Assembly: GCF_000003815.2 (NCBI RefSeq)
Contig: NC_049989.1
Coordinates: 9,092,880-9,156,879, forward strand
Reading direction: 5' to 3'
Source of the DNA: Branchiostoma floridae
Lineage: Eukaryota > Chordata > Leptocardii > Amphioxiformes > Branchiostomatidae
Length of the DNA stretch: 64,000 bases
Position 1 is the stretch's first letter. Each line of letters begins with the position of its first letter. Position numbers and translations under genes: made by a program. Under the pieces are notes generated by a model. It was given only the letters and a program-made list of their open reading frames with translations, was not told the origin of the DNA and ran no database searches. Positions 13,401 through 26,600 of this stretch are shown piece after piece.

Positions 13401-16039
13401 GTCGCTGAGTTGATACATGCGATCATCAATGTGTCCCTGGGGATCAAGGTCAAAGTTAGTCATAAAAACTTGTAAAGAAGTAATGATAGTGCCATAGCTT
13501 TGTACCATAGGGGAAGTAATTTCAAACAAGATGTGTTGGCACAACGGTTAGAGCATTTGGACCAGTTCTAACATGTCACAAACGTTTTACCCTTGGGATA
13601 GGCAACAACTACAAATTTCCTCACTTCACTCACAAGTTAAAATGAGTACCCTGCTTTGGTTTGGGACGTCCCTTGGATAGGACACAATATCCTAATGATT
13701 GTGAATCAAACAACTAAATTTGTGGTTAAACAAAAATGTGTATGTATTGAATGGATGAAAGTATACAATATCTTACTTGAAGACGTTGTTGTTGAACTTG
13801 TTGTAGCTGGATAAGGCGATACAACCTCCAAAGGCATATGCCGATAGAATTGAAGTTTTGGGCAGCAGCATTGATCCATACCTAAACAGTTAAAAAGAAA
13901 GACACATTGTTGAATGACACAGAAATAAAACAATACCAAACAGAAACAAAACAGCATGATTAATTATGTTTTAGATATCATGATATACATCTAGTTGTCC
14001 TAATGATCTTAAAATGGGCAGGAAATTGATATTGACTTTTCTTCTAATTTACTCTTACGAATTTAATACAAGCCGAAAAACAGAATCCTTGACTGAAGGG
14101 GTTAGCGGTATTTAGTTTTGCTAAGGACTGTTTAAGAATTTTATAAACCCAACTCTCTTAATTCTGTGGAGAATCTGCACAAAAATGGTGTTATCAAGGC
14201 CATCTCAAGAATGTGCTGAACAGTCACCTGGATACCTGAACTGTGTAAACTGCCATGTTGCTTTAGGATTACTAAATAAATGCTGCATTTAATAGATCAC
14301 TTCAAATTCCTTAATACCAAACAGTGTAAATGATACTGTAATTCAATTTGTCTTCTCGGAACCAAACTTCCACGGTCTGAAAAAATTCAACTTGTTCTCA
14401 GAACTAAATGTTCACAGTAGTGGCAGGTGCATGTAAAAAAAGTCTGCGATTTATGTGTTATCAGTAACGATATAAGTTCACGTTACAGTCGTGAAAACCG
14501 TGAACATAAAACTACATTGGAAAAAAAACAGGAATTACAGTAGTTATGTACTTGTATGTTGAAGTCTTAACTGACCTCAGCTGTACCCAACAGGTGCCAT
14601 TTGGGCTCGAGAAAGAACAGGATTCCGTCCACTGCTCCGTCCAGTGTTACCCCGCGGATCAGGAGGGCGATCAACACGATGTACGGGAACGTCGCAGTAA
14701 AATATACCACCTGTGAGTAGAAACAACGATGTTAGAGTTCTGAATACTAAATTGACAATAACGTTAGTATTGAACCAGATTCTGTTTGGAGATTAACCTT
14801 TTACCAATTTTGTCTTAGCTGGTTTGGGAGTAAATCACACTTTCAGCAACCCTTCCATGGGTCAAACCTCTTTCAAAGCTTGAGGTGTTGAGTTTGAGGT
14901 ATTGAGTTTGAGGTTAGAGGTGGAGAGTGTGAGGTGTTGTGTTTGAGGTGTTGAGTTTGAGTTCAAGGTGTTGTGTTTGAGGTGTTGAGTTTAATGGTGT
15001 TGTGCTTGAGGTGTTGAGTTTAATGGTGTTGTGTTTGAGGTGTTGAGTTTAATGGTGTTGAGTTTAATGGTACTGTGTTTGAGGTGTTGAGTTTAATGGT
15101 ACTGTATTTGAGGTGTTGAGTTTAATGGTGTTGAGTTGGAGGTGTTGAGTTTAATGGTGTTGTGTTTGAGGTGTTGAGTTTAATGGTGTTGTGTTTGAGG
15201 TGTTGAGTTTAATGGTACTGTGTTTGAGGTGTTGAGTTTAATGGTGTTGAGTTGGAGGTGTTGAGTTTAATGGTGTTGTGTTTGAGGTGTTGAGTTTAAT
15301 GGTGTTGTGTTTGAGGTGTTGAGTTTAATGGTGTTGTGTTTGAGGTGTTGAGTTTAATGGTGTTGTGTTTGAGGTGTTGAGTTTAATGGTGTTGAGTTGG
15401 AGGTGTTGAGTTTAATGGTGTTGTGTTAGAGGTGTTGAGTTTAATGGTGTTGTGTTTGAGGTGTTGAGTTTAATGGTGTTGTGTTTGAGGTGTTGAGTTT
15501 AATGGTGTTGTGTTTGAGGTGTTGAGTTTAATGGTGTTGAGTTTAATGGTGTTGTGTTTGAGGTGTTGAGTTTAATGGTGTTGTGTTTGAGGTGTTGAGT
15601 TTAATGGTGTTGAGTTTAATGGTGTTGTGTTTGAGGTGTTGAGTTCGAGGTGTTGAGCCACAGGCTCTCAGGGAGGAGCCCAATCGGCCTCTCAAACAAC
15701 GTCTAACACAAGCTAAGTTTCAAGAAATCAACTGTTTAAAATGTTTTTAGGTTATGAAATCTTAACAGAACTTACATAACCGTATGTATACAGTCTTGTA
15801 CAACAGTGATCATACCTTTCCTGTTGACTTGACACCTTTGAAGATACACAGGTAGACGATGATCCAGGCCAGCAGCAGAGTGAGGGACAGGTCCCACTGG
15901 GGGGCTCCAAAATCATCTATCCCACTACTGATCTCCAGAACATTGTGGCTGGAACATTCAAGATATCATATAAAGTGAGGAAAAATTGAATTTATCCAAC
16001 AATAGTTTCATTAACTTTGCTAGAAGTTTATGATTTCCA

Positions 16040-16083
<44 letters not shown>

Positions 16084-19000
16084 AACTGTGATGTGTGTGT
16101 GTGATGTGTGTGTGCAACCAACATAACTCCAGAATGCCTCTAGTAGATGGATTGTATCAATATTTGGTACTTGAAATGATTAGATTTTGGGCTCCCTAGC
16201 GGCTTGCTATGGTACTGCAGCGGTTTAACATCTCAAGTTCTACACCAAAAAGTAGTTACTCAAGCAACTGGATATGGTTTTGGAAATGGTCAGACGTTTC
16301 AACTGGAATCCACCAGTTTTCGTCAGTGTCGGTGTATCTTTATTACCTAGATGTCTAACCTACATCGACGTATCTCAAGTTCTAGACATGCTACCATCAT
16401 GACTTGCCAGTTGTCTAAACCTCTATCTCATATCCAGCTCTAACTTTTGTCTGAATTAAGTTACATGTATCTACAAGTAATGAAAAGTACTCTGCTGTAT
16501 TTGATATCAACATTATCTATTCTGCAATGATTCACAAGAAAGGCAAACTGTAGAAAATGAAAAAAGTACATACTCGAAGAACTCATTGCTGGGCGAAGTG
16601 CTGTCGTTGTGGAGTAGGGAGCGGTTCATACCAGTTGTACAGTTTCCAGTATTCCAGGGGTTGTCACACCTAGCCCACGGCAATGGCTCCTTTAGAAACA
16701 ACATCCATGTATTTTAGCAAGACTATCACATCAACACAATTTCAATACATGTACATGTATGTCTTCAACCTTAAGTTCTTGCTATTGCCCTACATCAGTT
16801 AGAGCTTAAAAAAACATTTCTGTCATTCCCTCAGTTGAAGTTCCATTTTCTAAGCAATGTAATATTGGGCATCACAAGCTGATCTGCTGATGAAAGGGTA
16901 AAATCTTTATTCCAATTTTTTTTTAATCCTGAAAACTGGATGAGGACCTCAAAAAGATACAACAAATTAGTGAAACATATGTAAGCTTCAGATAGCACCA
17001 TTGATCCATAAAATATTACACTGAAATGGTTACAGATAAAAATAATGTGGTACTCATTTAACTTTAGTTACAGGTCTTTCTTAAGTAAATATGCAGGGTG
17101 AATGAAAGATCTGATTTGATATGACATTACACGACATTACACTTAACATAACAAGTTACAAACAAACAAACATCCGTAAATAACTTCATCAGGTTGGCAA
17201 TTAATCATATAGTTCTTTTAGCACAACCAATGGTCACAGTGCTTAAAGAACCTTACTATGAAAAACAAATAACGCTCACCTGGAATGAGTTGAAGAGGTA
17301 GTACAGAGCCCATGTGATGATGACGTTATAGTAGGTGGAGAAAATAAAAGTGATCACCACTGTAGCCAATCCAGCTCCTGCAAAAGGTCAAAGGTTACCA
17401 GATGCACCTGCTGTAAACACTAATTATCATACAATGTACATAGAACTATTGTGTCTGCCAGAGTCAAAGTACAGTTCTGGATCATTGAAAAAGTGCTATG
17501 TGCCCATGCAGGATTTTCATATTTGTTATTTTTTACACTTGAAATTTTGGTACTCGACCATTTCTGCTGAACTGTCTTCTTGTAGCCTTCAATGAACTTC
17601 AAATGCCCAAAATGATTTGAAACATTTTTTTAAAATTCTCATGATGACTCATCAATCAAATTTTGAATGATAAATATCTAGTTGACAATACAAGCTATGG
17701 GGGAAAATGCTGCATGATCTTTTTTTAGTAATAGTATAAAAGCTTGGAAACAAGCAGACAGTAAATAGTGAAGTTAGGGTACCATCCTGTCAAAGTGTCT
17801 GGCACCCAGTGTAGCAGGCCAAAATATACACCTGGCCAGAATGTACATGTACCCGGGTACGTATTCTGCCCAGGGTACAGTCTGTCCTGCTACACCTGGC
17901 TGATAGTATGTAAAATCTAGCCGGTTGATGTCGCATCCTCATTCAGCAACGTAGCTCTAAGAGTCGACAGTCTGCAAGCTAAACTTGAAAAGTTGTAAAC
18001 AATAATAAAAGCAGGAACAAGGTTGAATACAAGCTAGTAACAAGCTAGTAGGCTCTACCTGCTCAGGAGATTTGATCGGGATGAGTTTGAACGGGTTGAT
18101 ATTTACCGTTTGAAGGGCACCCTAGGCAAGACCTGTGAGAAAAACTGACAGAACCAGAGGACAGATTGGGTGAGTGAAGATCATTGAACCTTTGTACATG
18201 CATGTGCAATAATCAATGTTGATAAAAAAGCAACCACACCAAAGCACCTGAAAAGGAAAGTTATAAATCCACAGATGGTATTGCATTCCAGCTGTCTATT
18301 TGTTGTCACCTGTGCTTGGGCTTAAAACTTTTTCCTGCCGCAATGTTGTAAGTAACAACTTTTGACTGTAATTTATAAAGTCTTTCTGAAGATAAGAGAT
18401 CTGGTAAATGCCATGATCCCTACTACATTTGTATGCACATATTGCCAGCAATTTGTAGGCACACGTTCTCACTAGGATTTACTAAATAGCTGCTTGGAAA
18501 CTTGTAGTTCATATGGTAATTAATAAAAATTGTTACCTGTTTGTATCTTGCGACTTTGTTTTCTGCACATTACAGATTAAAGGAGGATATTTCAAGTCCT
18601 TTACAGACTCTCTGCACTTAGAGAAGTAAGACTGTAATTGATGTCTATTCATTGCCTTAAAGCATGTGTGCATAAAAGTCTTATGCATTGAGAATACTGA
18701 GTCTTACTGATTGAGAACAGCTGAAAAAAGCAAATTCATGGCAGCTATAATACTCTAGAGTCTAAATAAGTCTTCTTTTTATGAAAGGTATGAGTCATAA
18801 TTTATATCAAAGTTCCATCTCTGGGTTCCTTCAAACAATGTGCAGTATGCTTTGAAGGTCAACAAAAGACTGGTACTCCTTTTTTTTGCTAATATGTACA
18901 AAGCAAATAGCAATTGTCAAACAACTGTTTTGTTTTTGTACACATGCATGCTTGAAACACAACTCTGATGCTTGGTTTAGTATGACAAAGCAAAATGTCT

Positions 19001-22000
19001 GCATTAGGGTCCTAACAACACTAATGGCTTCTAGAAGGGATGCCAAATTACTGGTATGCTAAATTCAGGAAGGGACTTGAGTTTAAAATGCACTTAAAAT
19101 GCAAACTTTTTGCAAGCCCATTTTGAATTACATTAAATAAGATACATGGCAACTTTTCATGCCCTAGAGTAGGAGCAAGTTGCATTGCTAAAAAAGGTAT
19201 GCATTGTAACGTTATCCAACCGTGCATTGTTTGTTTGTTCAGTAATGGGAACATTGAGTTACACAAGATCAAAGTACAGCTGAATTATAAAATCTACAAT
19301 CTGCTGTGTCATTGTGAAAGAGAAAACAGAAAAAGACCACTAGGTATATTCCCTGCATGAAACATTGAATTGTTTCTTTCCTGGTTGAAGATTTGATGCC
19401 AATAAACCTGTTCCCACACAGTTAACAAACTTCGGACAAATTTGTTGATTGCCCGGTTTCAAACCAAAAACACGGCAATTTTTTTTTACCTGAAAATCTG
19501 CTGCCATCTTGTACTAGGGAGGTTATATATAGAAATACTTATTAACCAACCCCCTTGCTTGTACAGTGCTTGGTGACCTGCTGTGAACTTTAGCCGATCA
19601 CTAAGAATTGTGTAACTATCAAGGGGACAACAGCCATCTTGTGGCTGAAAATGTCATTTAGTTTTCAGCTTGCAGACTTGTGAGGCAAGCCAATCTCCTG
19701 CTGTGATATCACCTTAAAGTTCATGTAATGAATTTACAATGTCTTGAACTTTGGATGTAACCATGCTCACTGGTCATACATGTTCAGAAAGACAAATTAT
19801 TGAATACCTGGGAAAATAAAGAATTGCTGTTAACCTAGAAATCAAATCCTACCTTTCAGAAGAGGGCAGATCTTGCCCAGTGCCCCTACTGGCCCCTGCT
19901 GTGTGTACTGTCCTACTGCCAGCTCCATGTACAGCAGGGGAATACCACACAGGAACAGCATGATGAAGTAAGGGATGAGAAACGCACCTAAAGAACACAT
20001 TTGTACAGAGAAAAAAAATCATACTGTGAATCACATCCATACATGTTGGACCATGCGTACAGCTCCAGAAAAATCTTATGTGACTACTAGAAAATTATGG
20101 TTGGTTAACTACGTATAGTTTTTTATTGGTACAATGTCAAAGACATAGTCCGAACATGCAGACTATTTCAAAACTTTTGTGGTATTTTAAGTTCTTCAGT
20201 AACTCCCTTGATATGACTTCAAACCTGACACCAACCGCAAGTTTACCTATAGAGTACTACTAAGTATTCTCCAAGTAAAGTTTGGGACTACCTGCACCCC
20301 CTCCCCCCCCCCCCCCCCAACCATTATCTCTACTGGGTGAACCCAAGGGTTTTTCTACCATATGTCCGAGGACTAAAGTGTACCGAAAGAAATTAGACAC
20401 CAACATTGAATGTACACAACAGGGTTCAGCCTTCACCAGACACCTAACAACTTGAATGTCTGAAGACCTTACTAGTAACTACAACTGCACTTATCCTACA
20501 ACAGTGACTGCACTTACTAAATCAATGGTACCTGATGTTTACTGGAAACAATTTGGTTAACCCTCAAACATCTCAAGAATGCTCTTAACATTTTCAAGGC
20601 CATAATACTTGGGAAGAAACAAACAGCATTCTAATCTTGACTTTGAATTTTCAGGACACACAAAGGTTGAAAAGCCCAATACAGAGCTGCAATGTTTAGA
20701 TTGATATAACGTTAATTGTGGTGTTGTTACATTTGAAAAAGGTAAATACATTTTTACTTCTGGATTTTTTAATCTTAGTGTGATCATAGTGTTATTGTTA
20801 AGTTGACATTCTGCTGATATTTTCTCAAAATAAAAGTCATAAGGCTTCCTGTAATGGTTTTTCAATTCAGAGCTATGGACCATTGGCAACAACAGGTACA
20901 CTGCAAAATCACTGAGTCACTGGAGTAAACAGAGTTTGACATGTTTAGAGCCACACCTTGGTAAATAAAAAGCAAATGACATGTAATGAATGAATTATCG
21001 CATTTCAAGCCACAAACATGGATCCATGATGTATAATCACACTGCAACCTAGAGCATGCTGTAAAATACCTGTTGGACTGGTTTGTGAAAAGGTTACTAA
21101 CACATATCGTGTTACATGTAGCCATTGTGAACTGCCAAAAGATATGTAAATATTTTGTAAGCCGATTGCTCCCTGGGGCAAAGAGGACAGCAACTACTAG
21201 TATATGGGACACAATATAACAATCCAACAACTGCCCTCAATGTCCCAGATAGCTAGATATATTAATCTGTTATACAAGCCAATTATGCCTTAAATTTCAA
21301 CTTGATAATCATGTTCTGCATTTCTACTCAAATTGCGTATTATACTAGACTGTACCTGAGGAAGTTATTTAAAATGTAATTATAGAAGAATTGCCAACCT
21401 GGGATTACATTTCATAGTAGAAACACAAGACAGAAAATAGTTACTAAAACGGCTCAAGTGTTGTTGGATCAGTTTTTCAGGGTTCTGGACGTCCCTTAAA
21501 GTCGGCCATGTAAACAAAACTGTTTAACATAATGTCATTAATACTAACAGTAGTCTTACACAACTGAAAGACGCAAAAACTGTCAGTATTTACACTAAAA
21601 GGTTTGAGTGAAACAAACAGACATAGATGGAAAGATCGCAAATGTTTTCTGGCTGTTCAGTCATGTTGGTGAATGCAAATGAGCTATCAACACCTGTGAA
21701 TGTGATACTCCAACGCTCTTTGGTCAAGGCCACATGTGGGTTGCCACAAAACATTTCAAACTTCAATTTCCTGATGCGGTACATAAGAATCTTACCGCCT
21801 CCACTTTTGTAACAGAGGTAAGGAAACCTCCAGACGTTTCCCAGTCCCACTGCATAGCCGACCATGGCCAGGAGAAACTCTGCTTTCCGGGCCCACTGGT
21901 CTCTCGGCTCGCCCGGCTCCATGTCGTGTACAGGCCCGCGGTGTTCGGGCGCGTCGTCTTCCTTGTCGAGCATCGGGTCTCTCACCCTGTTCTCCTGTCG

Positions 22001-22027
22001 GGGCTGGGTCCACACTGAGCTGAGCAT
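10451..22027 (-). CDS. SLC6-family Na+/Cl- dependent neurotransmitter/amino-acid transporter (14 exons, frameshift in exon 7)
   Basis: Twelve-TM plasma-membrane symporter using Na+ and Cl- gradients; about 627 aa, normal for SLC6. Coding exons on the minus strand, in order: 22027-21796, 19987-19853, 17377-17280, 16689-16574, 15948-15816, 14710-14576, 13881-13777, 13436-13312, 13004-12892, 12523-12383, 11952-11853, 11587-11487, 11148-10981, 10633-10451. All have AG/GT borders, and phases agree everywhere except exon 7. The start ATG follows a perfect GCCACC Kozak. TM1 shows [12 protein letters not shown]. The TM1 position that is Asp in monoamine carriers is not Asp, so it belongs to the amino-acid/GABA/osmolyte side. 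The second extracellular loop (exon 4) has the paired Cys of [10 protein letters not shown] and several N-glycosylation sites. TM6-TM8 carry [15 protein letters not shown] and PLWSILFF. The tail holds LPPSY and ends ESAL. Substrate cannot be assigned from sequence. Exon 7 has one extra base (see findings), so the allele as assembled does not encode the full protein. Confidence 0.93.
13777..13881 (-). pseudogene. SLC6 exon 7 with +1 frameshift
   Basis: Exon 6 ends in phase 0, and exon 8 begins with one base that must complete a codon begun by two bases here, so this exon should be 3n+2 long. It is 105 bases (3n). The first half reads [15 protein letters not shown] in one frame. The second half reads [19 protein letters not shown] in another frame. 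Both are obvious SLC6 TM6-region sequence. The switch lies at the GGCATATGCC around 13833-13842, where removing one A/T would restore family-like sequence. Splice sites on both sides are intact. A base-calling error, an allelic frameshift or a decaying gene are all possible. Confidence 0.85.
14882..15657. repeat. 29-bp minisatellite in SLC6 intron 5
   Basis: About 26 tandem copies of a 29-bp unit beginning GAGGTGTTGAGTTTAATGGT and finishing GTTGTGTTT (plus strand). Variants are interleaved: some copies have GTACTGTGTTT, some GAGTTGGAG, and some drop the last 9-10 bases. The variant order recurs, for example around 15070-15160 and 15210-15300, suggesting higher-order duplication. It lies wholly in the intron between coding exons 5 and 6. 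Confidence 0.95.
16042..16079. repeat. (GT)n microsatellite
   Basis: About 19 uninterrupted GT dinucleotides, followed by an imperfect GT-rich stretch to about 16114. It is in SLC6 intron 4. Confidence 0.97.
16240..16372. repeat. Foldback-family repeat, partial copy
   Basis: Begins with GTTACTCAAGCAACTGGATA, continues TGGTTTTGGAAATGGTCAGACGTTTCAA, and ends near TTATTACCTAGATGTCTAA. The same blocks make up the elements at 36490-36672 and 37190-37405, so this is a third, one-armed copy. It lies in SLC6 intron 4. Confidence 0.75.
17806..17899. repeat. Short inverted-repeat (foldback) element
   Basis: The left side starts CCAGTGTAGCAGG and the right side ends CCTGCTACACCTGG. The arms (about 40 bp each, imperfect) meet around GTACATGTACCCGGGTAC, giving a long hairpin. 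It lies in SLC6 intron 2. No clear target-site duplication is seen. Confidence 0.6.
20301..20318. repeat. Poly-C run
   Basis: Near-homopolymer C tract in SLC6 intron 1; base counts in such runs are unreliable. Confidence 0.9.
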
Positions 22028-23558
22028 GGTGGCGTAACCAGACCTGGTTCTTTGGCAAATATTTGCTATGCTATTCCGACAATTACCGTCTATATAAGTT
22101 GTATAACGACACAGCACGTTCGTACGAGGATCTTTGTGTACAACGCCGGAAGCTGAGCGTCTCTCTCGGACGAGACCATTTCGTAAATATCATGTTATTA
22201 ATGTGAGCACAGTCCCATTTGGTTTGTAATGATTCCAGATACCATCTTGCATCATAAAAAATACAATAGAATGTAAACCCTGTAGAATGAAATGATGTTG
22301 GAAGCTAACAAAAGTGTTTATATTTTTATCTTGTTCCCCATGGGCACAATGAGACAATCCATCTAACGCACAGACCACGCCCTCACGTGTTGAACTTTAC
22401 TCTCCACGGATGATTAGCAACAAATGGCCACGCCCCCATAGGACAATATTTCATGGTCCGACTGAAGTTTTCTGATGCAATGGTCCGACTGGCATTGAGA
22501 CAATGGTTTTAGTGGTTAGAAAACGCAAGGAGGTTGAAAAAAGGAAAAAAGTAACAATAAACCGTTCAGACTATTTGTCCAAAGAAATTATAGTACCATA
22601 TGGGGCAACCCTTCCCATGAATAAAGTTCTTCCATGGTAACGTTAGCAAAATAACATTTTGTGGTCAAGTGAAAAACAGAGAGAAATCATCTTTGGAAAA
22701 ACATGGGTTTTATTGGTTTCACCAAATCTTAAATCTAAAACAGTCAACCTAGACATTTAGTTAAGATCATAACACCTGTTACATACACTAGACACACTAC
22801 TATACATGTAAAACTAACAATAAACATTGATATTTTAAAAAAATCACATCAGCGAGTCTTCTTTGCAAGAAATAGTCATGCTGTTAAAGATAAGAATTGC
22901 AATTTTATAAGTGTTAAGAACATTGATTAATATTATTTACCCTAGTGAAATTTGGTCTTAAAAACTACAATAGTGGGAGCAATAGGAGTTGTTTCCAATG
23001 ACTTACAAGTTTAAACAATTCTGTCAAAGTAAGAGGAATAATCTCATAAACCATTATTTTTCCTCAGACTACCAGAACATCTTACTATTTCCTTTTTTTG
23101 TACTAGCCTGGATAACCTTGTTCAAGTCCAAGTCTTCTTGCCCAAGTCCAAGACTCTCTCCAGTGTCTGTCCTGTCTATAAACGAAATTTTGCTGCTTCG
23201 AACAGATTAAAAATTTCAAAAACTACATAGTTTATCTTTCCCCTTAATAGTCAAAAATCAAACTTAATATACCTTTATCAATTCATTAACAATAACTGTT
23301 AATAACTGAGTAAGAAAAACATTAATAAACAGACATTTAAGATTCACTTTTCAATTTTAAAATGTAAGAAATAGCATTTCTGAATTTTTCAGGGTAGCAT
23401 GCCTGCACATACTTATGCTTTCTTTGACAAGAAACTTCTCTTAGTCAAGCAAAAGGGTGGAGATCACTTGTCGTTGAGGGATTATGGAGTTGGAGAAAGC
23501 CCTGCTCTTGACTAGAAATCGGGTCGACTTCAATTGCATAACACTGTAAAAATACATC
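22028..23558. other. SLC6 5' flank and CENPA 3' flank
   Basis: Spacer between two tandem minus-strand genes. The first 100 bases above the SLC6 ATG are probably 5' UTR. No TATA box or further exon is evident. The rest is AT-rich. Confidence 0.5.
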
Positions 23559-23564
23559 TTTAAT
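23559..23564 (-). promoter_or_regulatory. Candidate polyadenylation signal for CENPA
   Basis: ATTAAA on the minus strand about 60 bases past the TAA stop (23627-23625). It is the closest recognisable signal, giving a short 3' UTR. Confidence 0.4.
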
Positions 23565-23624
23565 ATCTACACAATTGTAAACTAACTAATCTACTATTAA
23601 AACATACACCTTAAAATGTAAGTT

Positions 23625-26600
23625 TTACATGGCTGAAAAACCCTTCTCTGGCCCCCGAATCCTCCTGGCCAGCTGGATGTCCCTGGGCATGAGGGTGACT
23701 CTCTTGGCATGGAGAGCAATGAGGTTAGCATCCTCCATCAATCCAACCAGGAATGCTTCAGCTGCCTGTAGTGTAGGGAAAAATCACAAGATGGCGCTCA
23801 CCATCAAGCCATTCCAAACATAGCCTGGATACCATACCCCAACCTCAAAATATATCTTTCGTGTTGGGGTCTGGCAGGATGGCTGTAGAAAGGTTCTCGA
23901 AGGCCCTTGATCAGAAGGAGGAGAACCTAGGATTTATGACCACTCTCACCACAGGTAGCCAGCTACAACACACCACAGTTCAGGCTACCACAGTAGCGAA
24001 TCAGGTACTTAGTGGTCACTGTTATGGATTCAAAAAGTACAGTTGGGGGTATTTAACCAATCATGGCAGGCGTGTAATTACCTCCTGCTGATCCTGTGCT
24101 GTTCTATTGGTGGAGCTTTTTGCCCACTATAAGGGGCAAAATTGAGAAGAGTTCCTATCCCATCCGGCCAGACCCCTGCACGATAGATACTTGAGATCGG
24201 GCTGGAATTTGGTAACCAGGCTATTCCAAACAATGCGGCAGAACATAGTTATTATGGCAACTTTACAACTAAATGTTAAATGTTACACTACCTTCCGCAG
24301 GTTCTGCATGGATGCTAGTATTATTTGCCAAAGAACTCTACTCTCTAATAACATCCTTGAACTAGAAAGGTAATATTTGCAAGCAAATACAGAATGTTAC
24401 CTTCACATGGTTTGGTCTAGCATTTCTACCTGGAAGGGTAAACTGATTAAGTTGCAGATGTTGACACAGGATAAGTCAAGACATGCAAGAAGGTACAAAT
24501 AAATTTTGATGATTTTTATCTGTAACGTTATACATCTTGAATAATGAACACAACGTCCAATAGTGTTCCAAACAGGGTTTCTCATCATCATCTCATCACA
24601 GCCCCATAGCTACAAGCCACAGGGGCAGTCTGTCTGTCCAAAAAGATTATCCATTTCTGACGGTCGTCAACAGGGTTTACTCGACGACATTTAGCGTGTC
24701 GTCTGCGGGAGCGTCAAGGCCTATGAATTTTTTCGGCTTGGGAGGTCCAGGGAGAAATTTCTTGGCTTGCGGAGAGAGGGCCATGGAAAAAAAAACTGGC
24801 TTCCTTCAACAATATGTATTCAAATGTTTAAAAAAACAAAGCTTTGAATCACTTGGGAAATTCATATTCTCTGTCTCTGACTTGGTGCAGAACGCGAGCC
24901 GCGAAGTTCAGTTGATAACATAAGAATAAGTTTAATTTTGCGCTTTCCGTCATTGTTGACGAACAAACTCGGCGCGTAAGTATAGACAAATTTTGCAAAA
25001 ATCTCTAAAAAATCAGCGGATGTTTGCGGACGGTGCTGACTTTGATGATAATTCCTAACGCGCGCCGGCGGCGAGAGAGAAGCGAGAAGCGACTGGTCGA
25101 ACCCAGTCGGTGCCGCGCCCCTCCCCCTAATGTTCTGGTCAGTCGCATCGTGCTAGCGCCGATGTTTTTGTCGTCATTTTCCCGGCCCCGATTAACTCAG
25201 TTGTTGCTACCATAGAAGTAAAAAAAAATCGAACAATATGTGAAATTAGATAAGGTACTTTCAAAATAGTCTCCTGTAAGCCGATCGGACCTCATATGCT
25301 TGCGCTCTATACGGGGGCGGGACCCTACATGAAACGTGACAAATAGGTGTGCTTTTGATTCTTTAATTGACTGCTTATAAAATATGGACCGAATCTACCG
25401 GTGTCATCATGTTGCACCAAATTTGGGCTGACCGTCTATGAAAATTAAGATGTCGAAGATATTTCCCAAAAGGTAGGCAGAGATTTGTTGATATTGGCGG
25501 TGTTGTTTTTTTCGTAATGATTTTCTTAGTCGGACCATCGCAAACAGTGCATTCAGTCCCTTTCCCCGTGAAAACATCAGCTAGATTGTGCTAGATACAG
25601 CCTCACATGAGGCAAGAAGTACATACAGTCACAATTTTATTGTCAAATATTATAGAATTGAATTCTCGTTTCTATCTACTTGAATTAGACTAACTTCTGA
25701 AGAGAGCGAAATTAAAACAAGCGTACCAAGTTACGGCACACTGCGTAGCACAAAATCGGAAGGTACATTCACAAAAACGTCTCACAGAGTTTGCCGCTTG
25801 TACAACGCAGCGCGAAGGGTTCTCCTCAGCATGCTCAGTCACACTTTTACGTTTTCTATGAACCATATACCCAGTGTGAAATCGAATGTTACACATATCC
25901 TGTTTATGTCGCAGTAAGAGCGCAGCGCGATCGCCGTCTTGTGGAAATTTCGAAAGGGGGCCTTACCAACTACTGTAAATCGCACAAATTCACAGAAACA
26001 GCTGATTAGCGTAATCGCTAAAATTGCCACAAATCTATTATATTCGTTCACGTCCCGCAGTTGCCGGACACTCTCAGAGCAGAAATTGATATGGCTACCC
26101 CTGCACACTGCAAGTGATCTTCACAGTACGCAGCACATCTCCGCTATGCTTCCTGTCACAGTCAATCTGTGTAAATTCATTCATATTTTGAACGACCCAA
26201 TCATTTTTTCAGAGCCCGCAATTCATATTTCATAAATTTCTTTTATTTTTAGCAAACAATTTTGATTTACGTTTGATGTACGTAGTTTGTTTATGCCCTC
26301 ATTATCAATACGTGCCGCAGTCGGTACACTTCAAACCCGTCCGCCTGTCAATCATGCAAACTTCAAGGGGTTAGGTTTCTGCTACACTTAACTTTCGCGT
26401 TGGCTTATGCTGATTTGTGCCTGGGGATTTGTGCTGTGCCGGCCACTCCCACCGTGTATAAAGGTGTAAGTAGATTTATTGTAATTCACCCAGACTTCGT
26501 TTCCGTGCTCCACTTGCTTGCTGGGGACCAACGCAGCGCTGTGGTAACTTACATGATAAACAACAAGGTGAAAGGAATGACCGTGACCTAACATGGGGAG

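Noticed and set aside
14882-15657. CRISPR-like array
   Set aside because: Units are contiguous with no unique spacers, in a eukaryotic intron.
25024-25215. Arg-rich plus-strand frame in a CpG-rich patch
   Set aside because: Lies in CENP-A intron 3; composition explains it.
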